Shown here: positions 34,659 through 46,732 of the stretch, piece by piece
Position numbering within the stretch: position 1 is the stretch's first letter
How the letters are laid out: each line of letters begins with the position of its first letter
Source: Aurifilum marmelostoma
Lineage: Eukaryota; Ascomycota; Sordariomycetes; Diaporthales; Cryphonectriaceae
DNA length: 64,000 nucleotides
Direction of reading: 5' to 3'
NCBI GenBank assembly: GCA_027559495.1
Contig: JAMXSV010000004.1
Coordinates: forward strand, 2,469,001-2,533,000
Program-made: the position numbers and the translations under genes
The notes under the pieces: model-generated
Databases searched by the model: none
Told to the model about the DNA's origin: nothing
Seen by the model: only the letters and a program-made list of their open reading frames with translations

Positions 34659-35891
34659 GGCTGCTCGTGGTGGAAATAAGACCAAACAGGAACTCTTAGA
34701 GAATGCAAGACAAAAAGCAGCCGCGAAAAGATTGTCAGTACCTGCTGTGTAGACTGACTGCTAAGGATTCTGGTCAATTGGATGGTCGAGGTCGAATGGT
34801 GGTTGAAAGAGTGAGGTTGTTGTGTTTGTGACGACGGGTCACCGGCGTGGGAGTGGAAAGGGGGAAATCGAGTGAATGGCCAACAAGGGTTCTCTGCTGC
34901 AGGTTGCACTCTGGGGACCAAGCAGAAGCAGGGTGGAGCGGCAGGTGCAATTTCACAAATTGTTGCCCTCACCTTGTCACTGTTACCCGTCCCATGTTCC
35001 CAGTGCAGCAATTAGCGGCACTGGCTCTCTTGCTACTGCTGCTGCTGCTGCTGCTGCCGGAGCTGGGCTCAATCTACCACTGCCAATCTCCAGTTCCACC
35101 CAGCAGCTACCCGTGGACCCCCCAGCGAATTCAGGGGCCAAGCGTCCCAGCACAGACCAAGCAGCACTCAAATTGAGGCCATGCCAGCCTGAGCTTAGCG
35201 TGATTGCGGTAGTGAAGGGATGCCGCCAATTGTCCTGCAGGGGAGTGACAACAGACAGCTCTTACCAGCCGATGCCAGCTGCCCTTGACCTCTGTTTCCC
35301 TTGTCCTCCTGACTGGACCTCATGCGATGTCAGCCTTGAGGCCTGGACTTACACCCGAGGATGATTCCTTCTCTATTATTTCTTGTGTATATATATGTAT
35401 CATATATGCCTCATGGGCTGAGTTCTCTTATATCACTTGCATCATAAGTGAGTGCATTGCTCTCATAAGCAACCAGCTAAAACAAGGAGATAATTGCTGA
35501 GGCTGGCTATTGTTGTCTGGTGACAGAGCATCCACCGTGTCCTCGGCTCTCCTCAGAGGGTCTTGTTCTGACTGGTGTTGTATCAACGACGACACGACTT
35601 CACCCCTCTCTACAAGGGTTTCCAACCACTCATATTCATTCACACAAGATAACGCAGCATTGCAGACCTGCTCGTGACATCATTTTCGAGCATCATGCTT
35701 CTTAATATATAACAACGGCTAGGCAGCTACCATCCCCTGGTGCCTCCCGTTTCCTTCTGGGCTCGAGCCTTACGCTTCAATACCGATTTGTCTAGGACAC
35801 AACGTCTGCACGGGATCCGTCAAAACGTCGGGTTCGTACGAACGCTTCCGTCTCCATAACACACAAGACATAACTTTCACGAGTTGCCACC
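34659..35891. other. Divergent intergenic region, septin / PROPPIN gene
   Basis: Upstream DNA of both genes, with a (CTG)7 repeat at 35036-35056. No gene supported. Confidence 0.5.
35036..35056. repeat. (CTG)7 microsatellite
   Basis: Seven CTG units in non-coding DNA upstream of the septin gene. Confidence 0.9.
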
Positions 35892-37330
35892 ATGGATACT
35901 CGCCCGAAGATCGAGCCAGCCAAGCCCAAGCGGGTCTTGTCTGTCACCTTTAACGAGGACAAGTCCTGCTTTGCAGTCGGGCTCGAGAACGGCTTCATGG
36001 GTAAGCATATAGCTGAGCCGCCCCTACCAACGGCAACGACAATTGTGCTTACGTTTAGGTGACACAGTCCTGAGAACCGAGCAAGGCACTTCTATGCTGA
36101 AGAAAGGTGAGGCTCTTTGATACCATGTCTCCTGTTGGATGAGGCTGACGCGTTCACCCAGACCTCGCTGCCGGAATCGGTCTCGCACAGATGATGGGAG
36201 TTTCTAATGTCATCGCTATCGTCGGAGGAGGACGTCGACCCAAATTTGCCTCTCACAAGGTATGTTGATCCCCTTGCCCTCACGCTCGGCCGCGCTATGG
36301 TGCTGACATGCTACAGGTCATTCTTTGGGATGAGGCCAAGCAGAGAGCCAGCATCGAGATCAATGCTGTTAGTTCCATACGCGCAGTCAAGGTTGCAGTG
36401 GGAAAAGTCGTCATTGCACTCCAGAACAGCGTTCGGATTTATAAGCTACGTACAGGCGATCTTCTCATGGCGTATGAGACTGCAGACAACCTGAGCGGCC
36501 TTGTGTGCCTCTCCCAGAAGCAGGTTGCGTTTCCCGGCCGCACTCCAGGCCAGATTCAGATTGTCGAGCTCAGCACCGGCAATGTGAGCATCATTCCGGC
36601 TCACGACACCCCTCTGCGCGCTTTGTCATTCAGCCCAGACGGGCAACTGCTTGCTTCGGCAAGCGACAAGGTGAGTCACAGTCCCTGGGAATTTGCTGCT
36701 CAATCTGCTCGCTGAATGATAATATATTCACATCGCCTGCAGGGAACAATCATCCGCGTCTATAACACCTTCAACTGTGCGCTGGTCTGCGAAGTCCGCC
36801 GCGGCATGGACCATGCCACGATCTACGATCTCTGCTTCAGCCCCTCTGGCACACTGCTCGCCAGCACCTCAGACAAGGGCACACTGCACATTTTCGATGT
36901 CCCGCAACCGGGTGCCAAGTCTGACTTCGCACCCCTCAGTCCCATCACCGCCCCGACCATGTCTGGCAGCCGACCTGGTAGCTCCGGCGGCGGCGCCGGT
37001 CAGTCGATTGGCAATGATGGCAAGGGCAAGTGGGGTTGGCTGTCTCAGGTCCCTGGTCTGCCTCGAGTGTTCTCAGACACATATTCCTTCACTTCCATCC
37101 CCTTCAGCACGGACGAGCCTGCCGGCAATTTCGCGGCGATGGCGGACGGAGCCACCCTCGGCACGACCAAAGCCCAGAAGGGTCTCATCGGGTGGTACGA
37201 CGAGGAGAACCTAGTAGTTGTCGGAGCCGGTCTCGATGCTCGCTGGGAAAAATTCCAGATGGCTCGAGATGATACTGGGAAGCGTTTCGTCGGACGTGTT
37301 GGGTTCAAGCACTACTACAATGAGCCTTGA
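35892..37330 (+). CDS. HSV2: PROPPIN / WIPI-like PI3P-binding beta-propeller (Hsv2 type)
   Basis: WD40-repeat phosphoinositide-binding protein of the Atg18/Atg21/Hsv2 family, acting at endosomes and vacuole and in selective autophagy. There are five exons: 35892-36000, 36059-36106, 36162-36259, 36317-36670 and 36743-37330. All are in phase and give 398 residues. Blades are recognisable from SVTFNEDKSCFAVGLENGF through FSPDGQLLASASDKGTIIRVY and FSPSGTLLASTSDKGTLHIFD. The PI3P site, normally L/FRRG, reads VRRG (nt 36794-36805): both Arg are kept and the first residue is Val. A Gly/Ser-rich loop (SGSRPGSSGGGAGQ) precedes KWGWLSQVPGLPRVFSDTYSF, a segment typical of Hsv2/WIPI3 rather than Atg18. 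Hsv2 assignment is inference from that segment and the protein length. Confidence 0.88.
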
Positions 37331-37732
37331 GGCTCGTTTTTTTTTTGTTCCACATCATGGAGGCTACTTTAGGCGTTCACGGAAGGGCTCGTTGCGTTTA
37401 TTTTCGCTCTTGCGATTTGTTTGAATTCTTTCCCGGATGGGCATTAGTACTATGCCGCTGATCCTTTTTTACATGCTCACAACCTTCAAGCATAGAGTGT
37501 TTATGTTATCTGAGCTGATATGCAGTACAGAGAGGCGTTGGAGGTTATTCAGACGCAGGGCTCTAAATCTTGATGTATAGGTACGCTTTCGTGCGAAGGA
37601 AGAACACCTAGGCGGCACTGGCGGATAGACAACAAGACTGACGAGGGGCCCTACCCGTCTCGAGCAGTCCATGATGGGCAGATGCCAAGAAAGCATCGTA
37701 TGAATTGATTTGTCTTGTGATGCTTGCATATC
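37331..37732. other. Intergenic region between convergent gene ends
   Basis: 3' flanks of the PROPPIN gene (poly-T tract just after the stop, about 37339-37347) and IST3. No gene. Confidence 0.55.
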
Positions 37733-38800
37733 TCATGGTGATCGACTTCTGTGCCGACGACTTCTGCGGTCTCGGTCAGGGTCTTGACGTCTGCGACTGC
37801 GATAGTCGTCTTCAGAATCCTGGCGTTCACGTCGCCGACGGTCTGAATCGCGGTCCCTATCCCTCCGTCTGTCATCATCCCGTCTGCTCTCACGATCTCG
37901 AGAGTCACGCCGCCGCCTTGCTTGACGGTCGCTATCCTCATCGTGGTCATCCCTTCTGGACCTCTGTCTGCGCGCGTCATCTTCAGCCCGTCTTCTCCTC
38001 TGTGTCCGCCTTTCCTCCTCATCCACGTCACTGTCATCTCTTCTTGTCGAACGATGCGACCGGTGGCGCCGACTCTTGTGCTTCTTCTCGCGCTCCTCCC
38101 TCTTGCGCTCTCTGCGCAGTGCCTCGTCAACCTCTTTCTTCTTCTCCTCGATCAGGAACTCCTTCATCGGATCGTCATCGTCGTGCCCCTCCACCAGGAG
38201 CTGCAGCTCCCTCTCCTCCTTCAGCATAGGCCTCGCCCTCCTGATCTCCTCCTCCGTATCCGTCCCGCTCCCCATCTCCGTGTCGCTGGCCTTGGTGCCC
38301 TCAACTGCCTCCCTCTCCCGCCGCTGGATATCTTCCCAGCCGATTTTCCCTTCCTCCCAGTCTTCGTCCTCTCTCATCTTGTACCGCGCGTGATCTACGC
38401 TCACCATGCGCCCGCTGATCGTGGCGCCGCCCAGGTTATCTACGGCGAGGTCGGTGCTGCGCTGGTCTTCGTACTTGAGCCAGCCGAACCCGCGGCTCTT
38501 GCCAGTCTCGCGGTCGCGGGCGAGCTTGAGGAAGACGGGTTCGCCGTACTGCGAGAAGATGGTGATGATGTCGCCCTCGGAGAGCTCAAAGGGGAGGCCG
38601 CCAAAGTAGACGAAGGCAGTGTCGCGGTAGTCGACATGCCAGGAGGCATTTGGAGAGCTATAGAGGGGTCAGATGAAAGTCAAAAGTCAGTAATTGCAAT
38701 ATATCATTCTGGAGTCTCGGGGGGTGGGGGGATTGTGAACGTACATTCCCTGCTCAATCTCCTTCTTGTTGAGCTCCTGAATAGCTCGAATCTTGTTCAT
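37733..38800 (-). CDS. IST3: Spliceosomal RES-complex RNA-binding protein Ist3/Snu17 (RBMX2)
   Basis: RRM protein of the RES (retention and splicing) complex with Bud13 and Pml1, associated with activated spliceosomes. Exons are 38745-38800 and 37733-38657; the intron GTACGT...TATAG is in phase, and the total is 326 residues. The N-terminus MNKIRAIQELNKKEIEQG is the conserved Ist3 helix. The RRM follows, with RNP2 AFVYFGGLP and RNP1 KSRGFGWLKYED. After the RRM come ISGRMVSVDHARYK and an acidic linker. The last 110 residues are an Arg/Asp/Ser-rich RS-like tail, much longer than in yeast but common in filamentous fungi and animals. The downstream gene end is convergent with the PROPPIN gene. 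Confidence 0.93.
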
Positions 38801-39987
38801 CTTGGCCTGGTGGTAGAGGCAGGCGCCTCCAGAAGTAGGAAAAGGGATGTCTTGGTCTGAGATGTTGAAGTTGGTAGGTGCAGGAGCAGGCGTTGCCTTG
38901 ACTCTGTTGTTGTAGGACTTCTGAAAAGTACCTTGATGTATCGGGAGAGTCAACACAAGGCTGCCCTAAATTTTGGGGTGACGTCTTGGTCAAGGCTGAC
39001 AGCGGCAGGGCATCAGTAGTGTGGGGGTGCTTTGGTAACAGTGCTAGAATGTTGAGACCTTGCACATAGGGTAGTTGCTTTAACCAACCATACAGAAAGC
39101 ACTTGATCTGACAAAATAAGGGTATTGATTGAAGTTCAATCTCAATTATGCATGTCTCAATTTATAAAGGTATATTATGGTATGCTTGCTATCATAAGGC
39201 CTCACTGCTGCCTTGTCTTAACGTGTACATAGTAACTGCAGAACCACTGTAGCGCTGTGGGTGATAGATGGCCTGAAAAGGACTGCTACTAACTTAACCT
39301 AATCCTTGTCCATCAGGGTCAGGAAAGAGAAAGAAGATGGAGAAAGAAAAAGATGAAGAAGAAGAAGAAGGAAATGTAACAATAATTGCTTTCAAACTGT
39401 CAGTCAGGAGCTGCACAACTTCTGGGGGGAGAAAAAAAAAATCAATTGCAATGCTCTCTACATAGTACAAACCCCAGGTGCCCAATCCCCGTTCTATGGA
39501 GACCACTCTCAGGATGATTCTGCTGAAGCTCTCTCTCTTTGAGGTCAGATACCCACCCCTGCAGGCGCTACGCATGGGTCCCTCGTCACAGGCGATATGA
39601 GGTACCATGTACATTCTAATATGGAAGATGTTCAAACAAAACAACCTTTCCCACCTCCCATGACATACAGTCCTTACCTGCGGACCACATTTCAGCAGCA
39701 TCTGAGACCATCTGCAGGTCATTCTTCCCCCTCTCCTTCTTTTTGACCTCGCCCAGATCTACCTGAGAAAGCTCCCAGGCAGCAAATGACTCGCCTTCCC
39801 TATCTATCCTGACGCGTGCTTGACCCCAGAGAGCGAAAAGCGCGTCTAGGCCTGCCCCCCGAAAAAGCATCCACCCACACCGCACACCCCGCGCTACTGA
39901 GGCTTCCCGACAACAAACCAGCAATGAGTCGCAACTCTTGCGCCCAACCTTGAGGATCTCGTGACGGAGCTGTAGCCAAGAGCAAGT
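38801..39987. other. Divergent intergenic region, IST3 / dynein light intermediate chain
   Basis: Upstream DNA of both genes, with a GAA-type repeat near 39354-39370. No gene supported. Confidence 0.5.
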
Positions 39988-41919
39988 ATGGCGGCGACCA
40001 ACGCGAACCGCTTCTCGACATATACCAGCGCCTCCGGCTCTGGCGGCTCCGAGGGCAAGAATGGCGAGCCCAAGAAGGACATGTGGAGCTCCATGCTCGA
40101 CTCCGTCGCCAGCGGGAAGCGCCTACCGGAGAAGAACCTCCTTGTGATGGGTATGTCGCCTCCTCCCCCCGGAGGGAGACGAGCTGTGATGATGCTGATC
40201 CGTCCGCTTGTGTCGTCTACCAGGTGGCACCGTCGAGTCGCAGAGGGACTTCATCCAGTCGCTCTCCAGCAACGAGCTGCGGAGGAACCTGGACAGGCAG
40301 AATAAGATCCCGCCTGTCGCCAACCAGTTCGCGCTCGGCTACACCTACTACGACCTGCTCGATGCAGACCACGAAGGTATGCTGCCGTCAATGGGAGAAG
40401 GGGGAGAGACCAAGTGCTGACACGTCGTAGACATCCTCGCCCGCATCTCAACATACCTCCTCGCTAGTCCCTCGCCCTCGTTCGCCCCTCTGATCAAGCC
40501 CCTACTCACACCGCAGTCCATACCGAACACCTTGCTTGTCATCCTCCTGGACTGGTCAGAGCCGTGGTCCTGGGTCCGGCAGCTCAGAGAGTGGATGCTT
40601 CTTCTGCGGATCGTCCTGCTGGCCCTACCAGACGAGAGCAAGATAACCATGGAAGAGGTCATGAGCCAGTGGAAAGAGAGGGGCCGGGGCGGCGCTATGA
40701 ATCTGGACGGTACCGCCGCGACGGCTGCTAGCGACGGAGATGTATCACTACCACTAGGACCGGGAGAATGGGAGGAACCATTAGGCCTGCCACTCTGCGT
40801 GGTCTGCCAGAATGTATGTTTTCCCAAGGTGTCGCTTGGGCGAACAAGTCAATGACCATGCTGACAATCACGCAGGCTGAGCAGATGGAAATCCTGGAGA
40901 AGACGCAGAGCTGGAAGGAGGAGGAATTTGACGTTGTCCTGCAATTCATGCGGACAATATTACTCAGGCGTAAAGGACCTCTTCCTCCGTCAGGCAGCCT
41001 TAGAGATGCTTATATACTAATCGTGGTACAGACGGCGCCTCTTTGATCTACACGACACCCTCGGTACCCTCACAACTACAGACCCTTGTCCACTCAAGTC
41101 TCGGCATATACTCCCTGCTGAAGAAACAGCCACTGAAGCCCAACGTCATCGACCGGGACAGGGTGGCTGTGCCTCCAAACTGGGACTCGTGGGGTAAGAT
41201 TAGGGTGTTGAGGGAAGGATTCGACGTGGAAGCCGTGAGCGAGGGGTGGTCAATCGACCTGGAGAGCAAGTTTCCGCCCCCGGGTCGCAACATCAATACC
41301 GCTGAGGCTGCAACGGCCAATGGAACCGAATACGATGCGGACGGCTACGAGATCACCCCCGGATCGGCGGTGACTATGTTTGAAGAGTCGATCCGCAATC
41401 CGACTCACGACGCCCTGCAGATGGCCGGCCGCGACACGCACTCCACAACACTGGAGGTCGAAACGCAGGACACACAGATCTTCCTCGAGGCACGGAACAA
41501 GCAGCTGGAGGCGTACAGGCAGAAGATTGAGGAGGAGGATCGGGACCGCGCGGATGCAAAGGCGCACCTCAAGGACCAAAGGGCCAAGGAAGCCGACGAG
41601 GAAAGCAAGACGGCTAAAGTCAGCGACCACATTGGGCCTGTGCAGTTCAACGTTGGTGGAATACAGGTGGATGCTGATGACATGATGAAGCGGCTCCAGG
41701 TACGTCGTGACTATACGCGTCGAACAACATGGCCGTATCTTACATTAGTTCTGACGCGCTCAACTACAGGATCGTCAGACGTATGCGTCGTCGCCAGAGC
41801 CAGAGAGTCCGGCCGAGGAGTCCACGGACCAGCAGCAGCCCATCGATACCGAGAATTTGCAGAACTTCTTCGCGAACCTGATGAACCGCAAGGGACCTGG
41901 GTCCAAGAACGGGGCCTAG
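39988..41919 (+). CDS. Cytoplasmic dynein light intermediate chain
   Basis: Subunit of cytoplasmic dynein 1 linking the heavy chain to cargo adaptors, needed for nuclear and endosome transport in hyphae. There are six exons: 39988-40150, 40224-40376, 40431-40813, 40876-40969, 41032-41699 and 41770-41919. All phases agree and give 536 residues. The Ras-like fold begins NLLVMGGTVESQRDFI; as in other fungal members the P-loop is degenerate and lacks GKT/S. Later landmarks are NQFALGYTYYDLLD, LDWSEPWSWVRQLREW, RHGASLIYTTPS (formed across intron 4) and WDSWGKIRVLREGFDVEAV. The C-terminal half is coiled-coil and polar, ending with a short helix NLQNFFANLMNRK, like the adaptor-binding helix of animal homologues. 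The start is the first ATG after the divergent promoter. Confidence 0.93.
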
Positions 41920-44214
41920 AGAGCCTTGTCTGTCCCAGAAGGCTCAGACTATCGTCATCAGACATCACCACAGCGCGATCAGCTAAGGCGATATGGCAGC
42001 CAACGCTAATAACAAAACAAAAGAGTCAACCTATCTTGTTCCCCACGAGCACCGCCGACATGCCAGCGATTCCTTTTGTATCCAGGACGAGCACCATAGA
42101 AGAGCACTATTTGCAAAGGACGAAGCTATAGCATGTCATATGGCTGCTTACAAGAAACGAGGCTGAGACAGTTTAGAAGAGCGTGAGCAGACAGCCTCGA
42201 GTAGAGTAGATACCCCCCAACTATGAATTCAAAACTAAACTGCTATATTCCATATTGCCTCGTACGCTTTGGAGGGCGTGCCGAGGATCTAAGCTTGTCT
42301 TTTCCACGCGGCAACACCCTTACGCTATGGTTCTTACTATTATACACAGTTAGTCGCCGCTTCTTCCTAAACTTTGTCTGAGATGGGTCCGACCCCCGAG
42401 GCCCCCCGGGGGGGGAGGTGGCAGCGGAGTAAACTTTGGGAGGTGCTGCTGGGACCAGAGGAGGTGCAGAGCTAACGAAGTACAAGCATACCAGGAGAAT
42501 CTCACCTGAGGCAATAGCAGTGTCAACGAACGTGACAACACTTCTTCCAGCCTCGTGAACATCTTGGCCGGGTGTCGGGTCCGGCTACCGTCAGCCTCGA
42601 TTGCTTTTCGTGGCAGATGGCATAAACTGGTTGACGTCTTTGCGGCGGGTCCGAACGGGGGCGGTGCTGTGACTCAGAACAAATTCTCTCCCATGTCTTT
42701 GATGGAAAGAGCTAAGGCATGAGCCACTGTCTTACTCGCCAACGGGACTTCTAGCTCGTATTGTTGTCGCAAAGAGGATCGTGAGATCCACAGAGAGTGA
42801 TAGTAATTAACTTGGTCGTACGGGTGTGTGAGAATTTTGCTGATTAGTTTTCTCTTGGTAGTGAAGAACTGTGACATGTTACAGCGTCCTGAGGCCTCCC
42901 TCTGATGTGGCTTGTGTATATCAAGGCTTGTCCACGATTTGTCTGAAGTTCTCGAGTACCTAGGTATGTCAACAATTGTGAACCTATGCGGATCGAGGGC
43001 AAATTATTTGGGGCTGAGTACCGCTGAGGACCGTGACTGATAAAAACTTTTAGACTATAAAGTCAAAGCTGCCCCCTTCCCCTGAGGCCCTTCCCAAACA
43101 GCTCCGAAACTTTTCTCAATGGTCATGAATTTTCCTGGAGGTGAGGTTGGCGTAAAATAATCGAGCTCCGAGACCGAGAAAGAACGTTGCTCATCCATCC
43201 ATCCATAAAATTTTATCAGCGGAGGGGTTGCATAAACGCAGAGGAATATCCCATGTCAAAAGCTGAGCACATAGGTCAATGACATGAAGCAGTGAACATG
43301 CTGCATTGATGATGATCATTCGACTGCGTAGGGTTGGAGGCAAGAGGCAAGAGGTGACGTGACAATCGGAGGGAAATTTGATGCAAGCCACCAGGGCAGC
43401 AATACACAGGTTTCAGGTGCATGCGACCGTTCAGATACCAATTTGGGGCGTTTGTGGAGATTGCAGAATGGGTGCCACTGGGCCTGTTTCAGCATAAGAG
43501 GAGGCCAGAAAGATAGAAGATAATGGGAGAACCCATTAGAAGCAACGAAACCTTAGAAGACTGGATCAAATGCAAGATGCTTACGACTTATGAGCGGCTA
43601 CAGCTAAAGGTGAGCAGGAGCGATCAGATAATGAAGTTTTGTGACACTTTCCATCCATCGGATTCGAACCGGAGGCACTTTCCCTGGCGACTGGACGTTA
43701 CAGTCTCCTCACTGAATAGGGTAACCTTGCAAAGATGTGTATTATTTTGTAACGCGGATTCAAGGTCTAGTTTCCTATGGTCGAGGAGGACAGGATGAAT
43801 AATAGTGCACGCGGTTAGCAGACTTGCATGTATTTACACAACGCTGGAGGAAGTAAATAGGACGTTACTCTATATTGAGGTAGGAGACTATATAGAAGAG
43901 CTCAGCAAGCAGATATTAATTATACAATTAATTACTGACATTTGCATCTGATCAAGGTTCTGTGGTGCTTCAGATAGCATGATAGGTAAAGTTAAACAGG
44001 AGTAATTATACAATATAAAAGGCTTTACACAACAGATCAGAATTCATCCAGATGGATGTCATTGCTAATTCTAGGTAATTAGCCTGACAGCTGTCCACAG
44101 TCCGCTGTTTTCATGTTGGAGTCCAGGTAAGCTATCTTGGCAGACGACTCATCGAGGACTGAACCGGTCCTTTCCCTTAAGTTATAACGCACTGCATGCC
44201 ATAGTCTGATGATC
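41920..44214. other. Intergenic region without a supportable gene
   Basis: 2.3 kb, increasingly A/T-rich toward 44 kb. It contains a C6-G8 block at 42402-42415 whose C6G6 part is self-complementary. A tRNA-like box near 43660 was examined and rejected. No protein-like frame. Confidence 0.5.
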
Positions 44215-44655
44215 TTAGCTATCCTCATCCTCATGCTTGTGGAGGGCCCTGGAATACTGCTTGTGGGATTGCACACGCAGGTACCAGACTAGGTACCGGG
44301 CCAGATACCAGCCGTAAGCCACCCAGTACACCAACCAAACTCTCATATACCGAAGACAATCCCACACGTCAGATAAGTGGACATGATGACCCAAATCGTT
44401 GTCGTAATGGCCGGGCTCGTCCTGGTCCGGGATGAACTTGCATGATACTAATAAGAAGGTCATAACAAAACTGAATGTTGACAGATAGAGGAGCAGCTGG
44501 GCTATAAAAGTCGGGTTGCCCAGTAGCGCCTCGCGGCCTCCGATCGGATCGGGGAAGACAACACCGATTATGATTTCTGCTGAAACGAAGAGAGCCAGGT
44601 AACGCGCGACGGCATTGCAATCTTTGCACGGTGCAAGTCTGATGATCCATGGCAT
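44215..44655 (-). CDS. Small predicted membrane protein, unrecognised
   Basis: Single open frame of 146 residues from ATG 44655. I do not recognise the family. The N-terminus MPWIIRLAPCKDCNAVARYL contains CKDC. Two strongly hydrophobic stretches follow (about residues 20-35, LALFVSAEIIIGVVF, and 50-68, LLLYLSTFSFVMTFLLV). A polar His/Asp-rich loop (DEPGHYDNDLGHHVHLSD) leads to a third, aromatic-rich segment with many Trp/Tyr (WLVYWVAYGWYLARYLVWYL). The tail is charged. Composition is protein-like and the segments alternate sensibly, so I regard it as a probable gene, possibly lineage-specific. It lies about 3.4 kb from the 3' end of the PKS-NRPS gene, but nothing shows that it belongs to that cluster. 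Confidence 0.5.
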   Translation of the reverse strand: MPWIIRLAPCKDCNAVARYLALFVSAEIIIGVVFPDPIGGREALLGNPTFIAQLLLYLSTFSFVMTFLLVSCKFIPDQDEPGHYDNDLGHHVHLSDVWDCLRYMRVWLVYWVAYGWYLARYLVWYLRVQSHKQYSRALHKHEDEDS

Positions 44656-45097
44656 TTTGATTCGGTGAAGTTTTCGAAACGTTGAACAAGGGATGGTTAT
44701 TCAGGCCAATTCAAGCGGTAGCCACCGGTCGGTAACCTCAAGGAACTTCGGCGGGGACTTTTCGTCTCTTGAAGGCTGTCTTGATGGCGAAGCAGGCCCT
44801 GGGATTCCTTGGATGTCGATATTGGACTTGCGTGCGTTGTGACTTGAGAATGGCAACCGAGAGGTTCAAATGAGTCCTCTAAAACATTGAAAGGCTGAGA
44901 GTTCCAACGGTGTCAGTTGTTATAATTCAAAGTATGAACGTGGGAACTGTATCTTATATATCAGGTGCAAAGAGGTTTCCGACTTCAAAGTGAACACGTG
45001 TTGAACAAGCAGATAAACTGTACTAGGTCTGGTCCGCCCTGCATGTTTATACTAGAGATGGCCTAAAACTATAGTAGGGCTGCACCGGATCTCATCA

Positions 45098-45129
45098 AAG
45101 ATGTCATGAGCCAAAGATGTCATGAGCCA
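45098..45129. repeat. 16-bp tandem duplication
   Basis: AAGATGTCATGAGCCA occurs twice in perfect tandem. Non-coding context. Confidence 0.95.
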
Positions 45130-45326
45130 AGTGGTAGATGCGCAGACTGTAGAGTGGTGAATAAAGCACTTGTTGAGCCCAAAGAATTAAACTTAATTTG
45201 CAAGACAAAAATGCCCACACTCTCAGCATGTATCGAGAAGGCAGCTGACTACGTGACCCGAAATAATTTCGACCTTACGGCTCAAAAAAGTCGGGTTGGG
45301 AAGTTGCAGGGGAATGAAGATGTGCC

Positions 45327-45348
45327 TTTTTTTTTTTTTTTTTTTTTT
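45327..45348. repeat. Poly(T)22 tract
   Basis: Twenty-two T on the plus strand (A on the minus), comparable in length to the two A tracts near 16.5 kb. Confidence 0.95.
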
Positions 45349-46732
45349 GGCTAAAGAAAATGGTAAGGACAAGATCTCCCACGATCAGGCTCTTTGAGCA
45401 TAGAAATACTGGTCCAACAGAGATGGCATGGTATTTGCTACCAACCAACAAGGAGAAGGCTGTCAATGTAAGTAACCTATGGGAAGTGTATGTAGTAGGG
45501 ATGTCTATCATAAACTTGTATGGATTTTCTGTCAAAGGTTACAGAGCTGCTGAAGGGATCTGGAGTCAAACAGAGCATCATCATCTTTATACATATACTT
45601 CAAGTGGTAGTAGGTGAGAAACCAAAACAGGTGATGACCACCGCAAGTAGAAAGACTTTGTGAAGCTCAGGTTAGTTTCTGATTACTAAGGAGAAGAGAA
45701 AGAAAAAAAAAAAGAATCGACCATGCCATCAAATTAGGCTCAGTCACATGTTAGGGTCCGCAAATGCCGTCCAGTGCCATAATTAGACCTTAGTCCGGGT
45801 TAGAGACGGCCGTTTTCAGCCTCAACCATCGACAAGTTTTTCGATAAGACGCCCCGACGTTAATTGGCTCTGTCTCATAAAGGGAGCACCTAGGCACCTT
45901 CTCTGATTGTCGTAGTGTTGTGGCGGTCCTGTCCTAGCAAGAGACATCGAACGACCAGTCTCACTTTTTGAGATTGCGCCAGTCCGCAAACATGCCACGC
46001 AGTGCAGCACAAGACCCAATAACCATGGAACCCGTGCACACCTTGCCAGCTTGCATAGGCACATCTTGTTTATGTTGCATTGTGTGCCGCTGCTAATTCA
46101 TTAGTATGACCAGAAGAGGTTTCGTGTGCATGCCTCCGCCTGGAGAGGGCGGGCGGGAAAACTCGGAATTGGGGTACCCCAGCTTTTCCCCCTCTTCTCT
46201 CCCCTTTCTCTCCCCCCCAGTCTTTGACCGCAGCCGCCGTGGGCCGATCCGGGGTTTCCCGATCATACGACTTTCCCGTCACAGCGACCGTTTTCAAGAC
46301 CCAGGCAACGCCTGATGTACTACGCTGTCTCATTAACTTTGTGCCACTGTGGAACCAAACCTGGGGCCAGATTTGCGGAGGGACAAGGCCACCTCGAGAC
46401 AGCGCCGTCTCTAATTTTCGTCAATCAGCCCATCTGTGCCAATCAGCCCGTCATAGGTGGCCGCATGTTGATGCACAGCTGGAATGCTTGCCTCATCTAG
46501 CACAATGCCGTGGCTGCGCAGATATTGTTGTCGTTTGGATTTAAATAGGCCTTGCAGACCTGCTCAATGTGAACATGCATGTCCGTATCAGAACAGATCG
46601 CAACCTTCTAAAGAAAGAGATCAACATACAAAAACTTGAGAAGTGATACCACCACGAACACACACAACAACACCTCAGAACAACAAACACATCCTGATCT
46701 AAAAATAACAACACTACTCAAAGCAATCAATC

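Larger units (their letters stand above)
44656..46732. other. Intergenic region without a supportable gene
   Basis: Holds the 16-bp tandem duplication at 45098-45129 and the T22 tract at 45327-45348. DNA from about 46560 to 46732 is A/C-rich, leader-like sequence before the His-rich gene. No protein-like frame. Confidence 0.5.

Noticed and set aside
43640..43720. tRNA-like box (GGTTCGAATCC on the minus strand) with a TGTAA string upstream
   Set aside because: T-stem and anticodon-stem pairing fail (only three pairs where five are needed) and no acceptor stem can be drawn, so it is a chance match.
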